A stretch of 64,000 bases of DNA, taken from the NCBI GenBank assembly GCA_031296115.1, contig JARLGI010000033.1:1-64000 (forward strand). Direction: 5' to 3'. The notes below the pieces were generated by a model. The model saw only the letters and a list, made by a program, of their open reading frames with translations. It was not told the origin of the DNA and ran no database searches. The DNA is from Acidobacteriota bacterium (GTDB lineage: Bacteria > Acidobacteriota > Terriglobia > Terriglobales > Acidobacteriaceae). Numbering within the stretch: the first letter of the stretch is position 1; each line of letters begins with the position of its first letter. The position numbers were made by a program, and so were the translations under genes. This document shows positions 34,750 to 42,158 of this stretch, in pieces.

Positions 34750-35430
34750 CTAGCTCCTGACCGCTTTTTTCACGATTGCCTCGATCTCGCCCACCACTTC
34801 AGCAATCGTCTTGTGCGTAGTGTCGAGGATCGCCGCATCGGAAGCGGCCACCAGCGGCGAGGCGGAACGGGTGCGGTCGCGCTCATCGCGCGCGGCCACT
34901 TCCGCCAGAATGCGCTGCGTCTCTTCGAGGGAATGGACTCCGCTTTGCAAGACGCGCCGCTCAGCGCGCACGAAGGGGTTGGCGTCCAGGAAAATCTTCA
35001 CTTCCGCGTTGGGAAATACTGCGGTGCCGATGTCGCGGCCTTCCATCACGACGCCACCATTGGCGCCGAGTTCACGCTGGCGCGCCACCAGTACCCGCCG
35101 CACTGGCGGATGCATCGAAATCCGCGATGCGGCCGCGGTCACATCAGCCTGGCGAATGCGCTGGGACACGTCGCGTCCGTCGAGCAGAACACGGTTGCCT
35201 TCGCCATGAGGCTCAAGCTGGATGACCGTGACGTCTGCGAGGGCACGAAGGGCCCCAGCATCGTCTAACGGGACCTTTTGCTCCAGGGCTTTCAGGGCGA
35301 CCGCGCGATACATGGCGCCGCTCTCCAGGTTGATGTAGCCCAGTCGCTTGGCGAGCTGCGCGGCGATGGTGCTTTTGCCCGATCCGGCCGGGCCGTCAAT
35401 CGCGATGACCAGCTTGCGGGGCGCGCTCAT
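34750..35430 (-). CDS. cmk: cytidylate kinase
   Basis: A 226-aa CMP/dCMP kinase that makes CDP/dCDP from ATP. The P-loop is IDGPAGSGKSTIA near residue 11. Family motifs include LESGAMYRAVAL, VLLDGRDVS, VMEGRDIGTAVFPNA and RRVLQ...RDERDRTRSASPL, the lid region with its Arg pair. Length is normal. It overlaps the start-proximal gene (AlkZ-related) by 4 bases, in a long minus-strand run with mutL. Convergent with the zinc-ribbon gene across a 64-bp gap. Confidence 0.96.
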   Translation of the reverse strand: MSAPRKLVIAIDGPAGSGKSTIAAQLAKRLGYINLESGAMYRAVALKALEQKVPLDDAGALRALADVTVIQLEPHGEGNRVLLDGRDVSQRIRQADVTAAASRISMHPPVRRVLVARQRELGANGGVVMEGRDIGTAVFPNAEVKIFLDANPFVRAERRVLQSGVHSLEETQRILAEVAARDERDRTRSASPLVAASDAAILDTTHKTIAEVVGEIEAIVKKAVRS

Positions 35431-36404
35431 GGCTTGCTGCTGTCCTGTTTGGACGGAGCCGGTTTCGCTTTCGCCATGCGGCGCGGGCGGCGTTCCACCA
35501 GCGGCATACCGGGCCGCGGCGGCAACGGCTCAAATCGCCTGGGCTTGTAGGTGCGTTGGGCAGGGACCACTTCCAGCGATGACACTTGCAGCATGACCTT
35601 GCCTCCGACGTGCAGGAAGCGGATCTCGCGGGCGGCTTGCAAAGCGTTGATGGCTTCACGCACGCGCGCCCGGCTGATCAACTTGCTGAAAAATCTCTCG
35701 ACTTGCTCCTGTTCCGCGGCGACCACGCAGTCGAGATATTTCGAAACCAGCGCCGTGACTGCTTCCGGAAGCGAGACTTCGATGCCCTTTCGCACGGCAT
35801 CCGGCGACCAGCGGAAAAGCACATCCCAGAAGACGCCTTCATCGTGCTTGTAGTCCACACGCGTGATGCGCAACTTGGCCCACAGTTCGTCGAGCGCGCG
35901 ATCCAGAGCCGCCTCCGAAATGTCACCGCCCAGCAACTCGCGCAGGCGATACTTGGAAATCGGCCCGTCCTTCTGCACGATATGAAAGGTGTCTACCGCC
36001 AGCGGCGAATACTCGGAGCGAGCGCCGGACTTCGGCGGCTGGCGCGGGTTCCGGTCACCGACCAGCCCGTAGAAGTACGGAAAGACCGATGCCGACAGTA
36101 GAAAATTATTGTCGGGAAAAACGTTGGCCTCGTATGCGGCCTTGGCACGCAGCAGCCGTACCATCAGGTCCTTGGCCTCACGCGCGCTGGGATCGGCGAA
36201 TGCCATCTGCGGCGCCGGCAGCTTCTCGTCGGTGCCCTTGTAGGCGCCCACGAAAGTCGGAACCAGTACTTGCGGCCGCTGCGGATAGAGCAGGCAAAAC
36301 CCGACACTATCGATGAACGCGCGCGCCTCTTCCAGCGTACGGGTCGCTTGCCCGTTCAACCGCCACTTCTCGCGGCGCAGTTCCTGTAGTTGCTGTTCCT
36401 GCAT
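35427..36404 (-). CDS. winged-helix protein related to AlkZ/YcaQ DNA glycosylases
   Basis: A 325-aa protein. TRTLEEARAFIDSVGFCLLYP, LMVRLLRAKAAYEANVF and FLLSASVFPYFYGLVGDRN resemble the AlkZ-related group of helix-turn-helix proteins. A winged-helix-like segment follows (HIVQKDGPISKYRLRELLGG, ALDRALDELWAKLRITRVDY), and the C-terminus is basic and Pro-rich (RRPRRMAKAKPAPSKQDSSKP). The QxQ/QxD catalytic motif of true AlkZ is not obvious. Its place between mutL and cmk, overlapping cmk by 4 bases, fits a DNA-repair or nucleic-acid role. The assignment rests on pattern memory, so it is moderate. Confidence 0.6.
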   Translation of the reverse strand: MQEQQLQELRREKWRLNGQATRTLEEARAFIDSVGFCLLYPQRPQVLVPTFVGAYKGTDEKLPAPQMAFADPSAREAKDLMVRLLRAKAAYEANVFPDNNFLLSASVFPYFYGLVGDRNPRQPPKSGARSEYSPLAVDTFHIVQKDGPISKYRLRELLGGDISEAALDRALDELWAKLRITRVDYKHDEGVFWDVLFRWSPDAVRKGIEVSLPEAVTALVSKYLDCVVAAEQEQVERFFSKLISRARVREAINALQAAREIRFLHVGGKVMLQVSSLEVVPAQRTYKPRRFEPLPPRPGMPLVERRPRRMAKAKPAPSKQDSSKP

Positions 36405-36424
36405 GGGTCCTTACGAAGGCAGAA

Positions 36425-38398
36425 TCAGATCCGTTTAAACGCCCGCTGAATGTCTCTAACAGAATACCGCAAGACGACGGGACGGCCATGCGGACAACTC
36501 ATGGGGCAGTCGGTTTGCGCCAGCTCGCGCAGCAACCACTCCATCTTGTTCTGCTCAAGCGGCGTATTGATCTTGATGGCCGCGTGGCACGCGATGCTGG
36601 CGGCGATGCTGGTGCGAATCTTCTCCAGGTTGAGCGACTGCTCCGTGTGTTCGGACTGCTCCAGAATCTCGTGTAGCAGGTACTCGACGTCTCCCGCGGC
36701 AACGCCCGCCGCTGTTGTCTTTACTGCGATGGTGCGCGTGCCAAATGGCTCGATCTCGAAACCGTTGCGATGCAGTTCACCGGAGATTTCCGCAAAGACC
36801 GCCATTTGTCCCGGCGTCAGTTCTACGATAAGCGGCATCAGTAGTTGCTGTTTCTCCGGTGATTCCGCCAACCGCTGTTCGCATATCTTCTCAAACAGGA
36901 TGCGCTCGTGGGCCACGTGCTGGTCGATGATCCACAGCCCTTGCGGGTTGACGGCGAGGATGAACGAGTCGCGGATCTGGCCGACCGGCTTCAATGTCGC
37001 CAGCGACTCCAAGCCGACCGGCGCATCGTCTTCGGGCACGACGGTCGAGCAGCCGTTCTCTCCAGGGGCCCTTTTCGTGTGGGCCGCTGCCGCCGGGCCG
37101 CCAAAGGTCTGCGGCCCAAACCGCGCGACGGGAACAGCGGCATTTCCTTCGACGGCGAATCCGCTGCCCTCGAACTGCAGACGCTCCGTCCACAGCGGTC
37201 TCTCGGGCGGATGCAATGCGAAGGCAGCATCAGCCTCCGTGATCTGTGTTTTTCCGTTGAAGTCGCGGCCTCCGGGAGACAGCGATGGCGATGCCGTGGG
37301 CTGCGCATGGATCTCGGTCATGAAAGCCGGGACCGGGCGGGTCTTCACCAGTAGCGCGCGGACGGAGTCGCGAATGAAGTCATGCAGCAGCGAAGATTGC
37401 CGGAAGCGCACCTCGGTCTTCGAGGGATGCACGTTAACGTCGACCTCGGTGAACGGCATCTCGAGGAAGAGCAGCACGACGGGAAAGACTGTCGGCGGAA
37501 TGATATTGCGATAGGCCTCGGTGAGTGCGTGCTGCACCAGCCGGTCGCGAATCAGGCGGCCATTCACGAAGATAAAGATGGAATTGCGGTTGAGCTTCTG
37601 GATCTCCGGGCGCGAGACAAAACCTGAGAGCTTCACTTCGCCGGCCACCGGCGGTTCATAGTCCTCATCCCGCCGCCACGGCGGCGGTTGCGGCAAGCCG
37701 ACATGCGCCAGCGGTAACAACGCGCTCAAGGGAACCAGCTGGTCGAGAGTCTCCTTGCCGAAGACTTGGTAGATGCGCTGCGAATGGTCTGCCACCGGCG
37801 GAGCGATCAGCATGGCGTTGGTCGCCGAGTGCAGCTCCCAATGCATCTCGGGATGCGCCAAGGCGTAGTGCGTCACCAGCGACGCGATGTGCGACAGTTC
37901 GGTGGACTCAGCCCTCAGGAACTTGCGCCGCGCGGGGATATTGAAGAACAGGTCGCGCACCGTGATGGCCGTTCCCAGCGGCAACCCGGCTTCTTCCACC
38001 GTCAGCAGCTTGCCGCCGGCAATCTCGATCACAGTTCCTGCAGAATCTTCCGGGGCGCGCGTCTCCAAACGTAGCCGGCTTACGGATGCGATCGAAGGCA
38101 GCGCTTCTCCACGGAAGCCAAGCGTTGCGATATTCAGGAGGTCGTCGGTATTGCGGATCTTCGACGTGGCGTGGCGCTCGAAAGCCAGTATGGCATCGTC
38201 GCGCACCATGCCGCAGCCATCGTCGGTTACCTGGATCAGCTTCTTGCCGCCAGCCTCAACATTTACCCGAATGCGTCGAGCACCGGCATCCAGAGCGTTC
38301 TCCAGCAATTCCTTGACCACGGACGCAGGGCGTTCCACCATCTCGCCGGCGGCGATCTTGTTGGCAACATTTTCGGAAAGTACGTGGATGCGGCCCAT
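36425..38398 (-). CDS. mutL: DNA mismatch repair protein MutL
   Basis: A 657-aa GHKL ATPase that couples MutS recognition to strand removal. The ATP site shows VVKELLENALDAGA, TDDGCGM and TLGFRGEALPSIASV. The transducer domain has FVNGRLIRDR and NVHPSKTEVRF. The linker (about residues 350-450) is low complexity. The C-terminal domain carries the endonuclease-type motif DQHVAHERILFE (Val replaces the usual Ala), SIACHAAIK and the zinc-binding CPHGRPVV. It is thus probably an endonuclease-type MutL, which fits absence of a MutH nearby. It lies 46 bases downstream of the VWFA gene on the same strand. Confidence 0.97.
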   Translation of the reverse strand: MGRIHVLSENVANKIAAGEMVERPASVVKELLENALDAGARRIRVNVEAGGKKLIQVTDDGCGMVRDDAILAFERHATSKIRNTDDLLNIATLGFRGEALPSIASVSRLRLETRAPEDSAGTVIEIAGGKLLTVEEAGLPLGTAITVRDLFFNIPARRKFLRAESTELSHIASLVTHYALAHPEMHWELHSATNAMLIAPPVADHSQRIYQVFGKETLDQLVPLSALLPLAHVGLPQPPPWRRDEDYEPPVAGEVKLSGFVSRPEIQKLNRNSIFIFVNGRLIRDRLVQHALTEAYRNIIPPTVFPVVLLFLEMPFTEVDVNVHPSKTEVRFRQSSLLHDFIRDSVRALLVKTRPVPAFMTEIHAQPTASPSLSPGGRDFNGKTQITEADAAFALHPPERPLWTERLQFEGSGFAVEGNAAVPVARFGPQTFGGPAAAAHTKRAPGENGCSTVVPEDDAPVGLESLATLKPVGQIRDSFILAVNPQGLWIIDQHVAHERILFEKICEQRLAESPEKQQLLMPLIVELTPGQMAVFAEISGELHRNGFEIEPFGTRTIAVKTTAAGVAAGDVEYLLHEILEQSEHTEQSLNLEKIRTSIAASIACHAAIKINTPLEQNKMEWLLRELAQTDCPMSCPHGRPVVLRYSVRDIQRAFKRI

Positions 38399-38443
38399 GG
38401 CTTCAACAGTGGTGCAGCACTAAGGTACAGAGGCACAGAGAAA

Positions 38444-39583
38444 TCATTGCCGTGGCGCGTAATATCCCTTCCGGGCGCGCACCTTGTACTTCTTGTTGTC
38501 GGCGACGATCTCGATCTTCCGGTACTTGCCGTCGGTAGTGAAATCAGCCGGCTTGTAGGAAACGTCGTACTGACTGCGCAGCTCGTCCTGGATCTGCATG
38601 AACGCGTCGGAGACGTCCTGAATCTTGAAAGGGAAGAAGGCCTTGCCGCCGGTTTCGTCGGCGAAGTGTTCCATGATCTTGTCGCCGCGCAGCTTCAGGC
38701 CGCTGGTATTGGTTGAGATGGCGTAGATGATGACCTCAGCACGCTGCGCCATCTCTACAGCCTCCTCGCGCGAGACACGGCTCTGGTTGTCTTCGCCATC
38801 ACTCAGCAGAATGATGGCGCGCCGCGTGGGACCGCTGGCCTTGTCCTTCATCAGCTTGTCACGGCACGCGAAGTAGATGGCGTCGTACATGGCGGTACCG
38901 CCGCCTGGCCGCAACATGCGCACTCCATGGGAGAGCGACTCTGTGCTGTCGGTGAAGTCCTGCGTGACCTCGGGTGTGGTGTCGAAGCCAATGACGAACG
39001 CCTTGTCATCCTTGGGACGAATAATTTGATCCAGGAACTCGATTGCAGCTTCCTGCTCAAACTTGAAACGGTCACGCACCGAGTTGCTGGCGTCAATCAG
39101 CAGGCCCACTCGCAGCGGCAGGTTGGTCTCGCGGCTGAAGGACCGAATACTCTCCGCAGGCTTGCTGTCGTCGAAGACCTTGAAGTCGCTCTGCGTAAGG
39201 TCTTTCACGAAGTGGCCGCGCTTGTCGGTGACGGTAAAGACCACGTTCACCTCGTTCACCCGCTTGCGGATGGTAGTGATCTCTTCGCCGTTTTCACCCT
39301 TGGGAGCGGCTTCGTCAGGTGGTGCTGGAGACGTCCCTGCTTTGGCGGTCCCGCTGTTGGTGACCGACTGCGACGCGCCGGGCGGCGGCGCCGGAGGTGC
39401 TGGAGTTGTTACAGGCGGATTGGTCTGGCTGCTGCCAGTTGACGCAGGAGGTTGCTGAGGAGGGAACTTCGACGCCGAGGGCGCGATGGGAAGCTGCTCC
39501 TGTGGCGGGTTCTGAGCGGCAAGCCCCCACGACAGCGCCACCAGCACAACCAGAATGCATCGGTATATCATTCGAAGTCTCAT
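38444..39583 (-). CDS. acidobacterial VWFA-related secreted protein
   Basis: A 379-aa protein with a signal peptide (MIYRCILVVLVALSWGLAAQ from the second Met) and a Pro/Ser/Thr-rich spacer to about residue 95. A VWFA-related domain follows: ITTIRKRVNEVNVVFTVTDK, DLTQSDFKVFDDSKP, the MIDAS-like LLIDASNSVRDR (DxSxS), AFVIGFDTTPEV, GGTAMYDAIYFAC, RRAIILLSDGEDN. It ends with the family's YKPADFTTDGKYRKIEIV and KVRARKGYYAP. This domain order matches the acidobacterial VWFA-related family and is a lineage marker. The role is unknown, presumably metal-dependent protein binding outside the cell. Confidence 0.92.
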   Translation of the reverse strand: MRLRMIYRCILVVLVALSWGLAAQNPPQEQLPIAPSASKFPPQQPPASTGSSQTNPPVTTPAPPAPPPGASQSVTNSGTAKAGTSPAPPDEAAPKGENGEEITTIRKRVNEVNVVFTVTDKRGHFVKDLTQSDFKVFDDSKPAESIRSFSRETNLPLRVGLLIDASNSVRDRFKFEQEAAIEFLDQIIRPKDDKAFVIGFDTTPEVTQDFTDSTESLSHGVRMLRPGGGTAMYDAIYFACRDKLMKDKASGPTRRAIILLSDGEDNQSRVSREEAVEMAQRAEVIIYAISTNTSGLKLRGDKIMEHFADETGGKAFFPFKIQDVSDAFMQIQDELRSQYDVSYKPADFTTDGKYRKIEIVADNKKYKVRARKGYYAPRQ

Positions 39584-39604
39584 TATAGCTGTTGCGATTG
39601 GGCT

Positions 39605-40633
39605 TCAGCCTCGGAGCGCCAGCAGAAACTCCGTCAACTCCACAGGCAATGGCGCGCTGAAAGAAAGTTCCTGACCGGTGCGCGGGTGAGCAAATTCGAG
39701 GGCCGCAGCATGCAGAAAATTACGGTCCAATGACAACGGAGCTCCAGCCGGCGCTTTCGCTTTGCGCTCGTGCCCGGCCAGTCGCAACTCCTTGGCCGCG
39801 CCATACAGCGCGTCGCCCACTACTGGATGGCCAATGGAGGCCATGTGCACGCGGATCTGGTGGGTACGGCCGGTTTCGATGCGCACCTCTACCAGGGCGA
39901 ACTTTCCATAGGGTGAGGAAATTCGCTCACGCACCTCGTAGTGGGAAACTGCCGGGCGCCCGCCACTGCCGCGGGTTGTCATGCGGATACGTCGAACTGC
40001 ATCACGCGTGATCGCGGCGTTGATCGTTCCTTTCTCTTTGGATGGCCAACCGTGTACCAGGGCGAGATAGCGTTTCTTCACCCGCCGGCCGGAGAACTGC
40101 TGTGCCAACTTGCGATGGCTCACGTCGTTCTTGGCGACGATGATGAGTCCGCTGGTTTCCTTGTCGAGCCGATGCACAATGCCGGGCCGTATCTCACCTC
40201 CAACTTCGGAAAGCGTGGCGAAGCGGTGCAACAGTGCGTTTACCAGCGTGCCGCGATTTCGTTCGGCATCGGTGGCGCCCGCGCCGGCGTGCACCATCAT
40301 TCCGGCGGCTTTGTTGATGACGGCGAGATCGTCGTCCTCGTAAACGATGTCCAGTGCAATGTCTTCCGGAATTGCGCGCAGTGGTTGCGGCTGGGGATCA
40401 CCGAAGATCGTGATTTGCTCTCCGCCTCGCAGCCGATGGGACGGCTTGCAGTCCGATCCGTTGACCAGCGCTTTCTTCTCCTCCAGCAACTGCTGCACGC
40501 GGGCACGACTGATGTCCGGAATCTGGCTGGTCAGAAATTGGTCAAGCCGCTGACCTTTGGCATCGGCAGCAACAATCATCGTGATGGGAAAGCGGTCGGA
40601 GGACGAAGGATTGTTTTCGCTACCGGATGACAT
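39605..40633 (-). CDS. rluD: RluA/RluD-family 23S rRNA pseudouridine synthase
   Basis: A 342-aa enzyme that converts uridine to pseudouridine in RNA, most likely 23S rRNA helix 69. An N-terminal S4 RNA-binding domain (GQRLDQFLTSQIPDISRARVQQL) is followed by the catalytic domain. The active-site motif is GIVHRLDKETSGLIIVAK (catalytic Asp in HRLD), and other markers are LVHGWPS, RTHQIRVHMASIGHPVVGD and LHAAAL. Its ATG overlaps the 3' end of the vapC toxin gene by 14 bases, so its translation may be coupled to the toxin-antitoxin operon. RluD versus RluB/C type is judged from length only. Confidence 0.88.
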   Translation of the reverse strand: MSSGSENNPSSSDRFPITMIVAADAKGQRLDQFLTSQIPDISRARVQQLLEEKKALVNGSDCKPSHRLRGGEQITIFGDPQPQPLRAIPEDIALDIVYEDDDLAVINKAAGMMVHAGAGATDAERNRGTLVNALLHRFATLSEVGGEIRPGIVHRLDKETSGLIIVAKNDVSHRKLAQQFSGRRVKKRYLALVHGWPSKEKGTINAAITRDAVRRIRMTTRGSGGRPAVSHYEVRERISSPYGKFALVEVRIETGRTHQIRVHMASIGHPVVGDALYGAAKELRLAGHERKAKAPAGAPLSLDRNFLHAAALEFAHPRTGQELSFSAPLPVELTEFLLALRG

Positions 40634-41012
40634 GGATTGAGACCGCCAGCCGCAACTTTTTCCAATCCCGATCTGCGGTATAAACCGGGGCCTTCAGTGT
40701 CATCCCAACAGCCAGGCAGGCGCGGTCTCCCAACGACAGGCCCAAGTGGCGAGTTTTGGGAAGCAGGTCTCCGGCAAGTCTTGCATGCTCGCGGGTAAAG
40801 ACCAAAACCTGGTTAATGGGGCTGAGGGCCGCTTGCCATGCTTCCTCAGGGGCGATTCCACGTTCCACGAGTTTGCTTTGGACCTCCGCCAGATTGACTG
40901 TGCTGATCGCCGCTTCGCTAAGCAAACCAGGCTGCGAGGTTAGCTTCTCCTCGCCCGGCTCGTCGTTGAGGATGGCAAGCAGCGCGGAAGCGTCGAGTAT
41001 TATCCTACTCAC
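40620..41012 (-). CDS. vapC: PIN-domain toxin VapC
   Basis: A 130-aa PIN-domain ribonuclease from GTG 41012. The acidic active site is visible: Asp in RIILDASALLAIL, Glu in TVNLAEVQSKLVE, Asp in LGLSLGDRACLAVGM, and Asp in VYTADRDWKKL. The start overlaps the antitoxin stop by 8 bases (GTGAGTAG), the usual antitoxin-first coupling. A longer upstream extension would run through the antitoxin gene and is rejected. It is followed by rluD with a 14-base overlap, an unusual tie of a toxin to an rRNA-modifying enzyme. Confidence 0.9.
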   Translation of the reverse strand: MSRIILDASALLAILNDEPGEEKLTSQPGLLSEAAISTVNLAEVQSKLVERGIAPEEAWQAALSPINQVLVFTREHARLAGDLLPKTRHLGLSLGDRACLAVGMTLKAPVYTADRDWKKLRLAVSIHVIR

Positions 41013-41253
41013 GTTTGGCGGCCCGGCGCCGCTCCGAGATAAGCTCGTCAACCAGCGAGGTGCCCGGTTTCACATGCCTCCGGACAAGTTTCTTCGCCTG
41101 GTCGATACGGTGCTTCATGGTGGTGATTCGTAGCTCGTCTACCCCCAGGTGCAAGACCAGCTCATCTCCTGCCCTAATTCCAAGAGCCTGGCGAAAAGAG
41201 GCAGGGATTACGACCCGCCCATTTTCATTCACACGCACTTTTGTTTCTTCCAT
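41005..41253 (-). CDS. vapB: SpoVT/AbrB-type antitoxin (VapB)
   Basis: An 82-aa antitoxin. The N-terminal swapped-hairpin AbrB domain reads VRVNENGRVVIPASFRQALGI and GDELVLHLGVDELRI (residues 6-45) and binds DNA. The C-terminal part (RHVKPGTSLVDELISERRRAAK) is expected to wrap the toxin's active site. It is the first gene of the pair and has a strong operator and promoter directly upstream (41268-41303). Confidence 0.9.
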   Translation of the reverse strand: MEETKVRVNENGRVVIPASFRQALGIRAGDELVLHLGVDELRITTMKHRIDQAKKLVRRHVKPGTSLVDELISERRRAAKRE

Positions 41254-41267
41254 GACAAAGTCTCTCT

Positions 41268-41296
41268 CTATGACATTTTATGCCGGAATGTCATAG
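41268..41296 (-). promoter_or_regulatory. operator of the vapBC operon
   Basis: A perfect 10-bp inverted repeat CTATGACATT/AATGTCATAG with a 9-base spacer starts 15 bases upstream of the vapB ATG. A further ATGAC half-site overlaps the start codon. AbrB-type antitoxins commonly repress their own operon by binding such repeats. The repeat covers the -10 and most of the spacer of the predicted promoter, so binding would block RNA polymerase. Confidence 0.75.
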
Positions 41297-41303
41297 GAGC
41301 CAA
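41275..41303 (-). promoter_or_regulatory. sigma-70-type promoter of vapBC
   Basis: Read on the minus strand, TTGGCT (41303-41298), a 17-base spacer and TAAAAT (41280-41275) form a good housekeeping promoter 22 bases upstream of the vapB ATG. It coincides with the inverted-repeat operator. Confidence 0.6.
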
Positions 41304-41341
41304 ATAGGGTACAATTGGGTCAAGTCTTTGGCCAGCGATTC

Positions 41342-42118
41342 CTACTGTATGGCTTGCGGCTTCTGCGCCATCAGTTCGGTAAATCGCTTGTCCTCACGAA
41401 GGCTGGCGAACTCGGCATCGGTGTAGACCTTCTTGATGTCCTTATAACCTTCCTCCAGCGCCTTTCGTAGATACTCGAGAGACCGGTCAACGTCGCCCGC
41501 CTGGGCGTACATTTTCGCGACCATAAAGGAGAAAGCGGCGCGGTTCTCCGGCGAAGTAGATTGCGCCATGATGCCGGTCTTTGATACCCGCTCGAAGATG
41601 TTGGGGTCAAGCATGTAGGCGGCGCGGTACTCCTGAGCGGCACGGACAAAGTCTTGCTTGCCAAAGTACGAGGTCCCCATATTGAAGTGAAACACTGCGT
41701 CGTCGGACCGCAGAGACAGCGCCTTACGGTAATACTTGATCGCCTTGTCGTAATTTTTGTTGTACTGCTCGATGTAACCGCGGTTGTTGTAGCCCTCAGG
41801 CGCCTTCTTGTCGATTTTGATGGCGCGGTCGAAACACTTAGAGGCTTCAGGAACCCTTTGCATCAACAAGTAGGTCATGCCCTCCTTGTTCCAGAGCAGG
41901 GCTGTGGACTGCTTGGCCATGGCGGCCTTGTAAGAGTCGAGCGCGTCGAGGTAGTGCTTCTGGGCGCGCAGAATATCACCCTTCTCCTCGAGTGCCTGCG
42001 CCGAGGCGTTAGGATCGGGAACCAGCGGCAGTTGTGTAGGCGGCTGGTTCTCCTGCGCCGCTAGACAACCCGAAATCAGCAATGTGAATAGCACCGTCCG
42101 CGTTGACAGGCGAACCAT
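41342..42118 (-). CDS. TPR-repeat lipoprotein
   Basis: A 258-aa lipoprotein from ATG 42118, which has GGAGGGCAAGG in front. The signal peptide ends in the lipobox LISGC (VRLSTRTVLFTLLISGC). The mature part contains about five tetratricopeptide repeats: SAQALEEKGDILRAQKHYLDAL, ALLWNKEGMTYLLMQRVPEA, PEGYNNRGYIEQYNKNYDKA, AVFHFNMGTSYFGKQDFVRA and AFSFMVAKMYAQAGDVDRSL. It lies 40 bases after the PBP1b-like gene and probably shares its transcript, so an envelope-assembly role is plausible, as for outer-membrane TPR partners of peptidoglycan synthases. Confidence 0.85.
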   Translation of the reverse strand: MVRLSTRTVLFTLLISGCLAAQENQPPTQLPLVPDPNASAQALEEKGDILRAQKHYLDALDSYKAAMAKQSTALLWNKEGMTYLLMQRVPEASKCFDRAIKIDKKAPEGYNNRGYIEQYNKNYDKAIKYYRKALSLRSDDAVFHFNMGTSYFGKQDFVRAAQEYRAAYMLDPNIFERVSKTGIMAQSTSPENRAAFSFMVAKMYAQAGDVDRSLEYLRKALEEGYKDIKKVYTDAEFASLREDKRFTELMAQKPQAIQ

Positions 42119-42158
42119 CCCCTTGCCCTCCGGCGACCCTGACAGCCCCATATTAGAC

